Of a stretch of DNA of 64,000 bases, positions 49,734 to 58,186 are shown piece after piece. How positions within the stretch are numbered: position 1 is the stretch's first letter; the number at the start of each line of letters is the position of its first letter. A program made the position numbers and the translations under genes. The notes below the pieces were generated by a model. It did no database searches. It saw only the letters and a program-made list of their open reading frames with translations, and had not been told where the DNA came from. The stretch spans positions 62,001-126,000 of the forward strand of contig JAHCBC010000007.1 of NCBI GenBank assembly GCA_019634595.1, written 5' to 3'. The stretch is from Akkermansiaceae bacterium (GTDB lineage Bacteria; Verrucomicrobiota; Verrucomicrobiia; Verrucomicrobiales; Akkermansiaceae).

Positions 49734-50531
49734 CTATCTGAGCGTGAAACGGACGGGAAGGGTGCAGGTGCCACGGCGGCCGGGAACTTTCCAGCGGCGG
49801 ATGGTGGACAGGATCGACTGGTCGTGGAGCGATGGGTGTGAGGCGCTGACAATCGAACAACTCAGCACTTCACCGCCGTCACCGAAGGTGATGGAAACCC
49901 TGACCGTACCCTCGATCCCCTGCTTCCGGGCGGCCGCAGGATAGGTGGGACGGGGAGTCCTGCCACCGGAAATGCGGCCGCTGCCGTGCTCTCCGGCTCC
50001 GGAGCCGCTGTTGTTGGCGTTTCCGCTGCCACTGCCGGTGCCGGATTCCGTGCGGCGGGCGACCGGGCGGTTGGACCCGGGACGGCTGGTCTCGGTCTTT
50101 TTCACCACCGGCTTGCGGGCCACCGGCTCCTTTTTCTTCTCAATGGCAAAGGTGTTCTCGGAAGGCTTGGGCTGGGGCTTCTCCTCAGGCAGTTCCGGCA
50201 CTTCCGGAAGCGGTTCCACTTCGGCGATCTCCGGCACTTCGGGAACTTCCGGAATCACTTCCTCGATCTCCGGAGTGAAGGCCTCCTGGGCGAAATTATC
50301 CTCAAGGTTGTTCTCCTCCGCCACCTCGCTGGTGGTCGCGGATCCGCCCGCCATCATGTCCACCTCCATGAACTCGCCATCCGTCATGACAATGTCAGGC
50401 ATTTCAACCGTTTTCAGTTCCGGCAGAATCTGGGGTTTTCCCGGAACCATGATGCCCACCGTGCTGGCACCCGTCACTCCCAGCCAAGCTGCGAAGGTGC
50501 CGATGCTGGCTGCATACAGAAGTGGATTCAT
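49734..50531 (-). CDS. tonB: TonB energy transducer
   Basis: A 265-residue protein starting at ATG 50531. One N-terminal helix (LLYAASIGTFAAWLGVTGAS) anchors it. The central region is acidic then Pro/Glu-rich (EVIPEVPEVPEIAEVEPLPE), followed by a basic and a Gly/Ser-rich linker. The C-terminal TonB domain (about 190-265) has RPTYPAAARKQGIEGTVRVS and the closing RRWKVPGRRGTCTLPVRFTL. It passes energy from ExbBD to outer-membrane receptors such as the one encoded convergently at 45229-47451. A Fur-like inverted repeat lies 35 bp upstream. First gene of tonB-exbB-exbD-coiled-coil. Confidence 0.92.
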   Translation of the reverse strand: MNPLLYAASIGTFAAWLGVTGASTVGIMVPGKPQILPELKTVEMPDIVMTDGEFMEVDMMAGGSATTSEVAEENNLEDNFAQEAFTPEIEEVIPEVPEVPEIAEVEPLPEVPELPEEKPQPKPSENTFAIEKKKEPVARKPVVKKTETSRPGSNRPVARRTESGTGSGSGNANNSGSGAGEHGSGRISGGRTPRPTYPAAARKQGIEGTVRVSITFGDGGEVLSCSIVSASHPSLHDQSILSTIRRWKVPGRRGTCTLPVRFTLR

Positions 50532-50565
50532 CGTTGTGGCGGCGATCAAAGGTCTCGTTTCTTAT

Positions 50566-50580
50566 TGAGAACAAGTCTCA
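50566..50580. promoter_or_regulatory. Candidate Fur-like operator upstream of tonB
   Basis: TGAGA-ACAAG-TCTCA is a perfect 5-bp inverted repeat in 15 nt, close to the 7-1-7 Fur motif TGAGAAT-N-ATTCTCA seen in several phyla. It lies 35 bp upstream of the tonB ATG, in an AT-richer patch where the promoter should be. It would place the motor genes under iron control. Confidence 0.4.
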
Positions 50581-50734
50581 GTTACCCGACCGATTAAATG
50601 AGCGCCCTCCCCCCCTGTCAACGTGTTTTTGTCCGATACGGGACCGGGATGGCCTGCGCTCCTTTTCCTGCGGGAGATTCAGAAACGACAGCGGACGGGA
50701 CGAATCTTACGCATGGATGAAAGTATTCGCCGCA

Positions 50735-51871
50735 TCAGGGAGCTTTGTCCGCCACCAGTGCGGCGAGAATGGCCGAATCCGCGCGCACGATCTTCTCCAG
50801 CCAGTCCGCCGCTTCCGCCATCGAGCGCTCACGCGGCAGGGCGAAGCGTTCCAAGGTCATGACGTGGTCGAACAACGGCAGGGCCGCATCTTCCGCCCTC
50901 CCGGCCACAGCCACGACCGGCTTTCCGGCCTGCCTGGCCATCGCGGCGACTCCGGCAGGGCCTTTCCCTCCCAGCGTCTGCGCGTCCAGTGATCCTTCAC
51001 CCGTAATGACGAGATCCGCGGCGGAAATGCGGCCCGCCAACTGGAGGGCATCCGCCACGATGTCAAAGCCCGCCATCAGTTCCGCTCCCGCAAAGCGCAT
51101 GAGACCGAAGCCCAGGCCACCTGCCGCCCCCGCCCCCGGGGTCCGCGCGATGTCCCCTCCACGGGACACTTCGGACAGCCGCTCCAGCGCGGCGTCCAGA
51201 AAGCCGACGTCATCCGGCGTGGCACCCTTCTGCGGACCGAAGACCGCCGACGCCCCGCGCCCGCCGCACAGCGGGTTGTCCACGTCACATGCCACGATCA
51301 TTTCCGGCAACCGCAGCCGTGCCAATTCATCCACCTCCGCGAGCGACATCAGGCTGATGGGTGATCCATCCAGCTCACCGCCATTTTCATCAAGAAGGCG
51401 CACACCCAGCGCAACCGCCATCCCCGCACCGCCGTCGTTGGTCACACTGCCACCGATGCCGATGTAGATGCGCTCCGCGCCCGTCGCCTCCACGGCATGA
51501 CGGATGAGCATGCCGGTGCCGTAGGTGGTCGCCGCACGTGGTGCCCTGTCCTCCTCCGCGACGCGCCAGATGCCGCTGGCCGCGCTCATCTCGATGAATG
51601 CCGTTCGCACACCCTGCAGATCCGCCACGCCATACTCCGCCACACATGGCCGGCCGATGGCATCCACCGTTCCGACGGAAACTTTCCGCCCGCCGGCACC
51701 CGCGAGCATCGCGTCCACAAAGCCTTCGCCACCATCCGCGATGGGGCATTTCTCCACCCGCCAGGCATCCCCCAGCCCAGCCGCGACGGCATCCGCCACC
51801 CCGACCGCGGACAACGATCCCTTGAACTTGTCGCATGCCACCAGCGCCACCGGCATTTCTCCGTTTCTCAT
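50735..51871 (-). CDS. Glycerate 2-kinase, GlxK/GarK type
   Basis: A 378-residue glycerate kinase of the type 1 (GlxK/GarK) family, converting glycerate to 2-phosphoglycerate. Signature segments: ALVACDKFKGSLSA at the N-terminus, GIGGSVTNDGGAGMA, CDVDNPLCGGRGASAVFGPQ and LVITGEGSLDAQTLGGKGP. Length matches the family (~380). The start is ATG 51871, overlapping the YihY stop by ATGA; the same reading frame stays open far upstream, but that part runs through the yihY gene and is not coding. ATG 51856 is an alternative start. Confidence 0.95.
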   Translation of the reverse strand: MRNGEMPVALVACDKFKGSLSAVGVADAVAAGLGDAWRVEKCPIADGGEGFVDAMLAGAGGRKVSVGTVDAIGRPCVAEYGVADLQGVRTAFIEMSAASGIWRVAEEDRAPRAATTYGTGMLIRHAVEATGAERIYIGIGGSVTNDGGAGMAVALGVRLLDENGGELDGSPISLMSLAEVDELARLRLPEMIVACDVDNPLCGGRGASAVFGPQKGATPDDVGFLDAALERLSEVSRGGDIARTPGAGAAGGLGFGLMRFAGAELMAGFDIVADALQLAGRISAADLVITGEGSLDAQTLGGKGPAGVAAMARQAGKPVVAVAGRAEDAALPLFDHVMTLERFALPRERSMAEAADWLEKIVRADSAILAALVADKAP

Positions 51872-52752
51872 GATTTTTCCAGTTCCTTGGCCACCTCGCG
51901 CTTCCTTTCGATGAAGCCCGCCGTCTCCGCGCCGATGAAGAAGATCTGGATCGTGAAATAGATCCACAGCAGGACGACGACGAGCGTCACCGCCGCGCCG
52001 TAGGCCGTGGTGACGCTGCTCTGGTTGAAGTAAAAGCTGATGAGGCTGCGCAGCAGGACCAGCAGCACACACGTGATCACCGCCCCGGTGAACGCGGATG
52101 AAAAGCGCGGCGGGCTGGGAGGCAGCCATTTCAGGATGGCGGCGAACAGCAGCGCCTCCATGAACAGCGGAACCACCCGCTGGCCCCACTCCCACAGCGC
52201 CCAGTTCGCCGGGAGATATTCCGTCAGATGGGTGGCCACCACTTTCAGCACCGCGGCGGCGACGGCGGACACGACCAGCACCACGCCGAGCGCGACCACC
52301 AGCAGGAGGGGAATGGCCTGCCCCATCACCATGTCGATGATGACGCCGCGCCTGCCCTCCCTGGCCCGGTAGCCGAAAATGATCCCCAGCGACTCCCGCA
52401 CCTCCACCACCATCTTCGAGGCGGTGAACAAAAGGATCAGGAAGCCCACGATGGAGGAGATCCCCGTGAAGGCCTGGTCCGGCCGCGTGCTCAGCAACTC
52501 CGTCAGGTAGTCGCTGGAACGCTCGTCGAACAACATCCCCGCCGCATGGCCGATGCCCTCCTCCGCCTGGTCCTTGCCGATGAAGGTGGAGGCCAGCCCG
52601 GTGACGATCACCAGGATCGGCACCATCGAGAACAGGCTGTAGAACGCGATGGCCGCGGCAGCCCGCGAATGGCTGTGACGCCACCAGCGCTTCCCGATCT
52701 CCAGCAGCAACTCGCCTAAATGTCCGGTCGTGCGCCGCACCATCACCCGCAT
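51868..52752 (-). CDS. YihY/BrkB-family membrane protein
   Basis: A 294-residue protein with six predicted membrane helices, starting at ATG 52752; the frame is open to 52929 but the extra 59 residues have no family match. Characteristic parts are the N-terminal RAAAAIAFYSLFSMVPILVI, then GISSIVGFLILLFTASKMV and TAYGAAVTLVVVLLWIYFTIQIFFIGAE. The family was once called RNase BN but has no nuclease activity; the role is probably in envelope or transport. Translationally coupled to the glycerate kinase gene downstream. Confidence 0.9.
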   Translation of the reverse strand: MRVMVRRTTGHLGELLLEIGKRWWRHSHSRAAAAIAFYSLFSMVPILVIVTGLASTFIGKDQAEEGIGHAAGMLFDERSSDYLTELLSTRPDQAFTGISSIVGFLILLFTASKMVVEVRESLGIIFGYRAREGRRGVIIDMVMGQAIPLLLVVALGVVLVVSAVAAAVLKVVATHLTEYLPANWALWEWGQRVVPLFMEALLFAAILKWLPPSPPRFSSAFTGAVITCVLLVLLRSLISFYFNQSSVTTAYGAAVTLVVVLLWIYFTIQIFFIGAETAGFIERKREVAKELEKS

Positions 52753-53069
52753 GAACGCTAACCTCCCACGGCTATCGGTGAATCTCAAGCATTCTCCCGG
52801 AAGCCGATCCTCCACTTGATGCGGGAAATCCACAGGCAGCAGGTCAACACCACGTTTCCGGATCAATGTTTGGCGGAGCTTTCTCTGGCCACGGATTACA
52901 GGATTGCGTTCCCAATCCATCAAAGGCATCGGGCCGGGGTTCCGTTCCTCCTACGCCATCACGTGATTCCAGATGGCCGGAAATGGGTTATGGTGATCAC
53001 GTTCCCCCCCGGAACTTCCCCCACCCCTCCCCCCGAGGGTTCCCCCATCCCCCAAATCCCCCCACGATC
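52753..53069. other. 317-bp stretch without a recognisable gene
   Basis: Divergent promoter region between yihY (minus) and a small plus-strand gene. The minus strand is open from 52929 in frame with yihY, but without family-like sequence. A C-rich tract (CCCCCCC, CCACCCCTCCCCCC) runs from about 53006 to 53063. No promoter could be placed. Confidence 0.4.
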
Positions 53070-53414
53070 ATGGAACGTATTCCATCCCCCTATCGTCACT
53101 CCGCCCGCAAACCCGGCGTCGTGAGCAAGGTGATCATCACTCTCTGCTCCCTCATCACCATCGCCCTGCTCATTTTCGCAGGCAGCCGCGATTGGAAATC
53201 CGGCCAATCCGTTTCCGCCATCCTTTCCGATACCTCGGACATCCGCAGCCTTGCTGAGAATGCCCTGAAAGCCGGAGTCGCCAAAACGAAGGAGCAGCAA
53301 ACCAGCGCCCAGCCGAAGGAGCAGACCTCCCTCATCAGCCATGGCGTGCTCCTGCAGCGCCAGCACAACGCGGACGCACTGCCAGCCGGCATGGTCACGG
53401 CGACCGCCTATTGA
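53070..53414 (+). CDS. Small single-pass membrane protein upstream of rpoN
   Basis: A 114-residue protein starting at ATG 53070. After a basic N-terminus there is one helix (VIITLCSLITIALLIFAG), then a ~75-residue outer region rich in Ser, Gln and Lys. It ends with PAGMVTATAY. No family is recognised. A strong intrinsic terminator 20 bp after its stop shows that it is a monocistronic unit and supports its being a real gene. rpoN follows 251 bp later. Confidence 0.65.
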   Translation: MERIPSPYRHSARKPGVVSKVIITLCSLITIALLIFAGSRDWKSGQSVSAILSDTSDIRSLAENALKAGVAKTKEQQTSAQPKEQTSLISHGVLLQRQHNADALPAGMVTATAY

Positions 53415-53434
53415 TTCTCCCCCCGAAACAAACG

Positions 53435-53476
53435 GGCCGGCGGTGGGTTCCCTGGAACCGCCGCCGGCCTTTTTTC
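53435..53476 (+). terminator. Strong intrinsic terminator after the small membrane protein gene
   Basis: GGCCGGCGG...GGTTCC (from 53435) pairs with GGAACC...CCGCCGGCC ending at 53469, followed by TTTTTTCTCTTTTTT. The long GC-rich stem and the T-run make this the clearest terminator in the window. Confidence 0.92.
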
Positions 53477-53637
53477 TCTTTTTTCCCGGTTTGCGGATGA
53501 TTTCGGATGCGGAGTGCGTTTTTCCGGATAGCATTGACGGTGACCGCTTCACGATCTGCCGTGGGACGCGGCAAATAAAATTATCCCCCGTGGCATAAAA
53601 ATTGCTGCAATTTTCAAAAGAGACTCTTAAATGACGT

Positions 53638-53657
53638 CGGGCATCAGCAGGTGCCCG
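53638..53657 (+). promoter_or_regulatory. Hairpin just upstream of the rpoN start
   Basis: CGGGCA (53638-53643) pairs with TGCCCG (53652-53657), extendable by a wobble pair inside. It ends 8 nt before ATG 53666, where a Shine-Dalgarno should be, and no good Shine-Dalgarno is otherwise visible. It could modulate rpoN translation. Confidence 0.35.
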
Positions 53658-53665
53658 CGTCATCC

Positions 53666-55066
53666 ATGGCCGAAGCTTCTCTACACCAGTCACTTTCCCA
53701 GCAGCAAACGCTTGCGCCTCAGATGCGCAAGAGCCTTGAGATCCTCCAGGCAAGCACGCTGGAGCTGACCCAGGTGGTGCGTATGGCGCTCGAAACGAAT
53801 CCGGTGCTGGAGGACATCACCGAATCCGTTTCCCTCGACGAGGAAGCTCCGGATGCGGAGGAAGCGGACTCGATGGAGTATCTCAACGAGACGGACGATG
53901 ACTGGCGGGACCGCTCCATCATGGAAGGCCGCTCGTCCCCATGGACCACCGAGGACGAGGAACGCCGCCAGCGGCTCTACGACTCCATCGTCGCGCCGGA
54001 GACGCTGCAACAGCATCTCCAGAACCAGCTCGATCTTTCGATGGTGGATCCGGAGGTGAGGGAAGCCGCCCAGGCGATCCTCGGAAACCTGGATGAGCGG
54101 GGCTTCCTCGACATGCCGGTGAAGGATCTGGCCATGCGGATGGACATCCGCCCGGCGAACATGAACGCCGCGCTGAAGCTGGTGCAGTCCTTCGACCCCG
54201 CAGGCGTCGGCGCGAATGGCATTCCGGAGTCCCTGCTGCTGCAACTGGAACGCGCCGAGGGGACGGAAACCATCGAATACAAGATCGTCCGCGACCATCT
54301 GGAGGATCTCGCCCGCAAGCGCTACCCGCAGATCGCCAAGGCGCTCGGGACCAGCATCGAGCGGATCACGGAAGCGGCGTCCCGCATCGGCCGCCTGAGC
54401 CCGAATCCGGGCGGGGATTTCGATCCTACCGGCAACCCCTACATCCTGCCGGACGTGATCATCGAAAAGGATGACGAGGGCGACTGGAGCGCACGCCTGA
54501 CAGGCGAGCATCTGCCGAACCTGCGCATCAACGATTTCTACAAGGACATGATCGGCCGCAATGGCACGGACTCGAAGGCCCGCCAGTTCCTCCGTGACCA
54601 GATCCGCGAGGGCCGCAGCCTCATCCGCTCCATCTCCCTGCGGCAGGAAACGATCCTGGCGATCGCCCACCAGTTGATCAAACACCAGCCCCAGTTCCTC
54701 ACCAAAGGCCCGCGTTTCCTGCGCCCGCTGACGATGAACGACGTGGCGGACGAACTGAGCCTCCACGCGACGACCGTGTCACGGGCGGTGGCCGGCAAGT
54801 ATGTCCTCACCCCGCACGGGTTGATGGAAATGCGCGCGTTCTTCGCCACCGGCTACCAGACCAGTTCCGGGGAGGAAGTCTCCAATGCGGGCGTGCGGGA
54901 GGCCATCCAGCAGCTCGTGTCCCAGGAAAATCCGTCGAAGCCACTCTCCGACGACGCGCTGGCGAAAAAGCTGGCCGCACAGGGCATCAAGGTCGCCCGC
55001 CGCACGGTGGCGAAATACCGGGAGCAGCTCAACATCCTGCCATCCCATCTGCGGAAGTCGTTCTGA
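53666..55066 (+). CDS. rpoN: RNA polymerase sigma-54 factor
   Basis: A 466-residue sigma-54. Region I at the N-terminus is Gln/Leu-rich (SLSQQQTLAPQMRKSLEILQ) and makes contact with enhancer-binding ATPases. An acidic region II follows, then the core-binding domain. The DNA-binding helix-turn-helix is MNDVADELSLHATTVSRAVA, and the RpoN box near the C-terminus is ARRTVAKYRE, identical to consensus. ATG 53666 is preferred over an in-frame GTG at 53651. It directs transcription from -24/-12 promoters. No enhancer-binding protein gene is in the window. Confidence 0.97.
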   Translation: MAEASLHQSLSQQQTLAPQMRKSLEILQASTLELTQVVRMALETNPVLEDITESVSLDEEAPDAEEADSMEYLNETDDDWRDRSIMEGRSSPWTTEDEERRQRLYDSIVAPETLQQHLQNQLDLSMVDPEVREAAQAILGNLDERGFLDMPVKDLAMRMDIRPANMNAALKLVQSFDPAGVGANGIPESLLLQLERAEGTETIEYKIVRDHLEDLARKRYPQIAKALGTSIERITEAASRIGRLSPNPGGDFDPTGNPYILPDVIIEKDDEGDWSARLTGEHLPNLRINDFYKDMIGRNGTDSKARQFLRDQIREGRSLIRSISLRQETILAIAHQLIKHQPQFLTKGPRFLRPLTMNDVADELSLHATTVSRAVAGKYVLTPHGLMEMRAFFATGYQTSSGEEVSNAGVREAIQQLVSQENPSKPLSDDALAKKLAAQGIKVARRTVAKYREQLNILPSHLRKSF

Positions 55067-55107
55067 TTCACGTGCGGACCCAGAGGGGGCTAATGTGGGA
55101 AGAATTC

Positions 55108-55140
55108 AACCACAGATGAACGCAGATGGACGCAGATAAG
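55108..55140 (+). repeat. Short 10-nt-period repeat (CAGATGAACG type)
   Basis: Three successive 10-mers, CACAGATGAA, CGCAGATGGA and CGCAGATAAG (55111-55140), preceded by AAC. I know similar 'ACCACAGATGAACACAGAT' intergenic sequences from several phyla; their function is unclear. It lies between rpoN and nspC. Confidence 0.6.
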
Positions 55141-55296
55141 AGATGGGATTAAGTTTTTCAAGATGCTCTGGTGCGCCGAATCAGCCGCATTTTAGGCAGG
55201 GACCCATCACAAGCCACGGTACGCCGACCTTGCGGATTCCGTGTTGCCATCTACGGTAGCGCGCCTCCGGAATTTTCCCCGGCCACCCGTCCAGCC

Positions 55297-56490
55297 ATGT
55301 TCGTCATCTCCATTCCCGCGCTCCAGCGGAACACCGCCATCCTCCGTGAAGTCCGGGAACAGTCCGGCGCGCGCCTCGTGCTCGCACTCAAGGGGTTTTC
55401 CTGCTGGAAAGCGTTCCCCCACATCAGCGCGGATCTGGACGGTTGCTGTGCCTCCGGCCTGTGGGAGGGCTTGCTGGCGCACGACCATTTCAAGAAGCAT
55501 GTGGTGACCTACTCCCCGGCCTATGATGACGAGGACATCGCCGCGCTCTGCGAGTTCACCGACCATCTCGATTTCAACTCCCTCTCCCAATGGTTCCGCT
55601 ACCGTGACCGGATTATGGCCCACCCTCGCTTCATCAACGGGGAAATGAAATGCGGGCTGCGTGTGAACCCGGAACACTCGACGGGGGAAACGCCGATCTA
55701 TGATCCCTGCATCCCCGGCTCCCGCCTGGGCATCACGGCGGACCAGCTCCAGGGCGCGGACCTCACCGGCCTGTCCGGACTCCATTTCCACACGCTCTGC
55801 GAACAGAACTCCGACGACCTGGAGACGACGCTGGCCGCGGTGGACGCGAAATTCGGCCACCTGCTGCGCTCGGAGCAGTTCACCTACCTGAACATGGGCG
55901 GCGGCCACTGGATCACCAAGCCGTTCTACGACCGGGAAAAGCTCGTCCGTCTGGTCCGGGAAGCGCGGGAAAAATACAACGTCGAGGTCTGGCTGGAGCC
56001 GGGCGAAGCCATCGCCATCCACACGGGCGTGCTGCGCGCGACGGTGATGGATGTCTTCGAGTCCGCGGGGCACAAGCTCGCCATCCTCAGCATCTCCGCG
56101 ACCGCCCACATGCCGGATGTGCTGGAGATGCCCTACCGCCCGGATGTTTTCCTGGTGGAACCGAGCGCGGAACAGGACGCATCCGCCGCCACCCCTGCGG
56201 TCACCTTTGCCGGGGAATCCTACCTCCCCGCCGCGGAGGAAGGCGCACACCTCTACCGCCTGGGCGGGCCGACCTGCCTCGCGGGGGATGTCATCGGCGA
56301 CTTCGCCTTCCCCCGTCCGCTGGAGACAGGTGATGTGCTGGTGTTCGACGACATGGCGCACTACACGATGGTGAAGACCACCACCTTCAACGGGGTGAAG
56401 CACCCGCCCATCGTCCTCCAGCATGAGGATGGCACGCTGGAGACGATCCGTGAGTTCGGCTACCCGGACTTCCGCGACCGACTGTCCTGA
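55297..56490 (+). CDS. nspC: Carboxynorspermidine/carboxyspermidine decarboxylase
   Basis: A PLP enzyme of the alanine racemase-fold decarboxylase family, last step of the alternative polyamine pathway (norspermidine or spermidine via a carboxy intermediate). The PLP lysine is in LVLALKGFSCWKAF. FHTLCEQNSDDL, YLNMGGGHWITKP (glycine-rich PLP phosphate loop), EPGEAIAIHTGVL and GGPTCLAGDV (active-site Cys) agree with Vibrio NspC, as does the ending EFGYPDFRDRLS. ATG 55297 gives 397 residues but homologues have about ten more N-terminal residues; the only other start in frame is GTG 55171. The partner carboxyspermidine dehydrogenase is not in the window. Confidence 0.93.
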   Translation: MFVISIPALQRNTAILREVREQSGARLVLALKGFSCWKAFPHISADLDGCCASGLWEGLLAHDHFKKHVVTYSPAYDDEDIAALCEFTDHLDFNSLSQWFRYRDRIMAHPRFINGEMKCGLRVNPEHSTGETPIYDPCIPGSRLGITADQLQGADLTGLSGLHFHTLCEQNSDDLETTLAAVDAKFGHLLRSEQFTYLNMGGGHWITKPFYDREKLVRLVREAREKYNVEVWLEPGEAIAIHTGVLRATVMDVFESAGHKLAILSISATAHMPDVLEMPYRPDVFLVEPSAEQDASAATPAVTFAGESYLPAAEEGAHLYRLGGPTCLAGDVIGDFAFPRPLETGDVLVFDDMAHYTMVKTTTFNGVKHPPIVLQHEDGTLETIREFGYPDFRDRLS

Positions 56491-56543
56491 CTCGCCGTCC
56501 AGGGCCACCTCATTTCGGAAGCTCCATCCGAAATCTGAAAAGA

Positions 56544-56650
56544 ATTACCACTGATTACACTGATTTACTGATTTGAAGAAGAGAGGAATGGACCGTCTTC
56601 AGAAATATTGCCGGATTCTGAATCAGTAAATCAGTGCAATCAGTGGTAAT
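56544..56650. repeat. Inverted repeat pair with 30-nt arms (ACTGATT type)
   Basis: Left arm 56544-56573 and right arm 56621-56650 are inverted copies with one mismatch in 30. Each arm is a run of ~10-nt units (CACTGATTA, CACTGATTT, ACTGATT). A 47-nt spacer separates them. The single-stranded form could fold into a long hairpin. It lies between nspC and thiH and precedes the thiH start by about 100 bp. Confidence 0.8.
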
Positions 56651-56752
56651 CCAACGGCTTTCCTCCAGCAATGCCCGAAATGAGGTGGCCCTGAAGGTGC
56701 CGTCCGTTCCCACTTGATCCCCCGGCCCACCCGCAGCACATTCCCGCGCGCG

Positions 56753-57886
56753 ATGTCCTTTTCGGAAGTTTTTCCCCAGCTCATGTCCAGCCCGACGCCC
56801 CTGATGCGGCGGTTCATGGCGATGATCTCCGAGGAAAGCGGTCCGCCCCTGGAGACGCTGGCAAGGCAGAGCCAGCAGGTCACGCGCCGCCACTTCGGCC
56901 GGACGATGCGGCTTTTCGCCCCGCTCTACGTTTCCAACGAGTGCGTGAACAACTGCAAGTACTGCGGCTTCTCGCGGGATGCCGCCATCCTCCGCACCAC
57001 CCTCACCGTGGACCAGGTGGTGCGGGAGGCGAAGCACCTGCACGGCCTCGGCTTCCGCAATATCCTGCTCGTCGCGGGAGAGCACCCGAAGTTCGTCTCC
57101 GACGGCTACCTGCAGGAATGCCTGGACGCGCTCAAGCCTTTCATCCCCACGCTCGGCCTGGAAGTGGGTCCCATGGAGGATGACCAGTATGCGGAGATCG
57201 TCAGCCACGGCGCGGAGGGTCTGGTGGTGTACCAGGAAACCTACCACCGCGAAACTTACGAAACGCTCCACACCGCAGGACCGAAGCGGAAGTTCGGCTG
57301 GCGGCTGGACTGCCCGGAGCGCGCGTATGCGGGTGGGTTCCGCCGCATCGGCATCGGCGCGTTGTTCGGGCTGGCATCATGGAAATATGAGGCCCTCGCC
57401 CTCGCCGCGCATCTGGAGTATCTCTACAAGCACTGCTGGAAGGCACAGTTCACCGTCGCCTTTCCGCGCATGCGTCCCTACGCCGGAAACTACGAGTATG
57501 AGCCGGACGCGGCGCTCTACCTGCCGGACCGGGCCTTTGTCCGCCTGATCTGCGCGTTCCGGATCCTTTTCCCCCAGGTGGGCATCGTCGCCTCCACCCG
57601 CGAACCGGCCGGACTGCGCGATGCCATCGCCACGCTGGGTGTCACCCATATGTCCGCCGGTGCCCGCACGGAGCCGGGCGGCTACACCGGCGCAGGGCAT
57701 GATGACCTGCATCTCACCGTGAAAGGCCGGCGTGTGGAGCTGACGGAAAAGTCCGGCTGCGAGAAAGCCACCGAGCAGTTCCAGATCACCGACCACCGCT
57801 CCGCCGCGGAAGTGGCGGCGATGCTCCGGGAACAGAAGCTTGATCCGGTCTGGAAGGACTGGGATGAGTCGTTGCTGGGCGTGTGA
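56753..57886 (+). CDS. thiH: 2-iminoacetate synthase (thiamine thiazole synthesis)
   Basis: A 377-residue radical SAM enzyme, the same length as E. coli ThiH. It cleaves tyrosine to give dehydroglycine for the thiazole ring of thiamine. The radical SAM cluster motif is NECVNNCKYCGF (CxxxCxxC). Other family segments are GFRNILLVAGEHPKF, GLEVGPMEDDQYAEIVSHGA, QETYHRETYETLH and the C-terminal thiamine-associated (BATS) part MSAGARTEPGGYTG. ATG 56753 gives the family length; a TTG at 56714 is also in frame. No other thi genes or TPP riboswitch are visible nearby. Confidence 0.95.
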   Translation: MSFSEVFPQLMSSPTPLMRRFMAMISEESGPPLETLARQSQQVTRRHFGRTMRLFAPLYVSNECVNNCKYCGFSRDAAILRTTLTVDQVVREAKHLHGLGFRNILLVAGEHPKFVSDGYLQECLDALKPFIPTLGLEVGPMEDDQYAEIVSHGAEGLVVYQETYHRETYETLHTAGPKRKFGWRLDCPERAYAGGFRRIGIGALFGLASWKYEALALAAHLEYLYKHCWKAQFTVAFPRMRPYAGNYEYEPDAALYLPDRAFVRLICAFRILFPQVGIVASTREPAGLRDAIATLGVTHMSAGARTEPGGYTGAGHDDLHLTVKGRRVELTEKSGCEKATEQFQITDHRSAAEVAAMLREQKLDPVWKDWDESLLGV

Positions 57887-57967
57887 CGCGCCTGCGGAAT
57901 CACTTCCAATGCCTCCAAGGATTGGAATCCGATGGTAGGAGGTCCCTTTTTCCAGCGCAGATCAAGG

Positions 57968-58070
57968 GGACTAAGAATGGATTCCGCGGATTTAGGAAGA
58001 AGAAGGAATCATCGCGCGGTCAAAGCAAACTCTCCGGAGAATCAGAATCTGCGAAATCCATTCTTAATCC
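57968..58070. repeat. Inverted repeat pair with 25-nt arms (TAAGAATGGATT type)
   Basis: Left arm 57968-57992 and right arm 58046-58070 are inverted copies with 22 of 25 matching; the core TAAGAATGGATT is exact. A 53-nt spacer separates them. The gap between the convergent thiH and DivIC-like genes (300 bp) contains nothing else I can recognise. Confidence 0.7.
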
Positions 58071-58186
58071 TTTAATTTGGCTCAACTACCAAACTCCAGT
58101 TCGCCCATCTCCGCTGCGCTCCGATTGCGGTTCGAAAAATGCCGCTTTGCTATGATGGTTACCCCTATTCCCAAAGGCATTGGGGA

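Noticed and set aside
51872..52684. Upstream extension of the glycerate kinase frame to 649 codons
   Set aside because: The added part runs through the yihY gene in another frame and reads as Gly/Arg/His-rich shadow; glycerate kinases start at the DKFKGSLSA region.
56651..56752. TPP riboswitch upstream of thiH
   Set aside because: The conserved CTGAGA and ACCTGA elements are not present in the leader.
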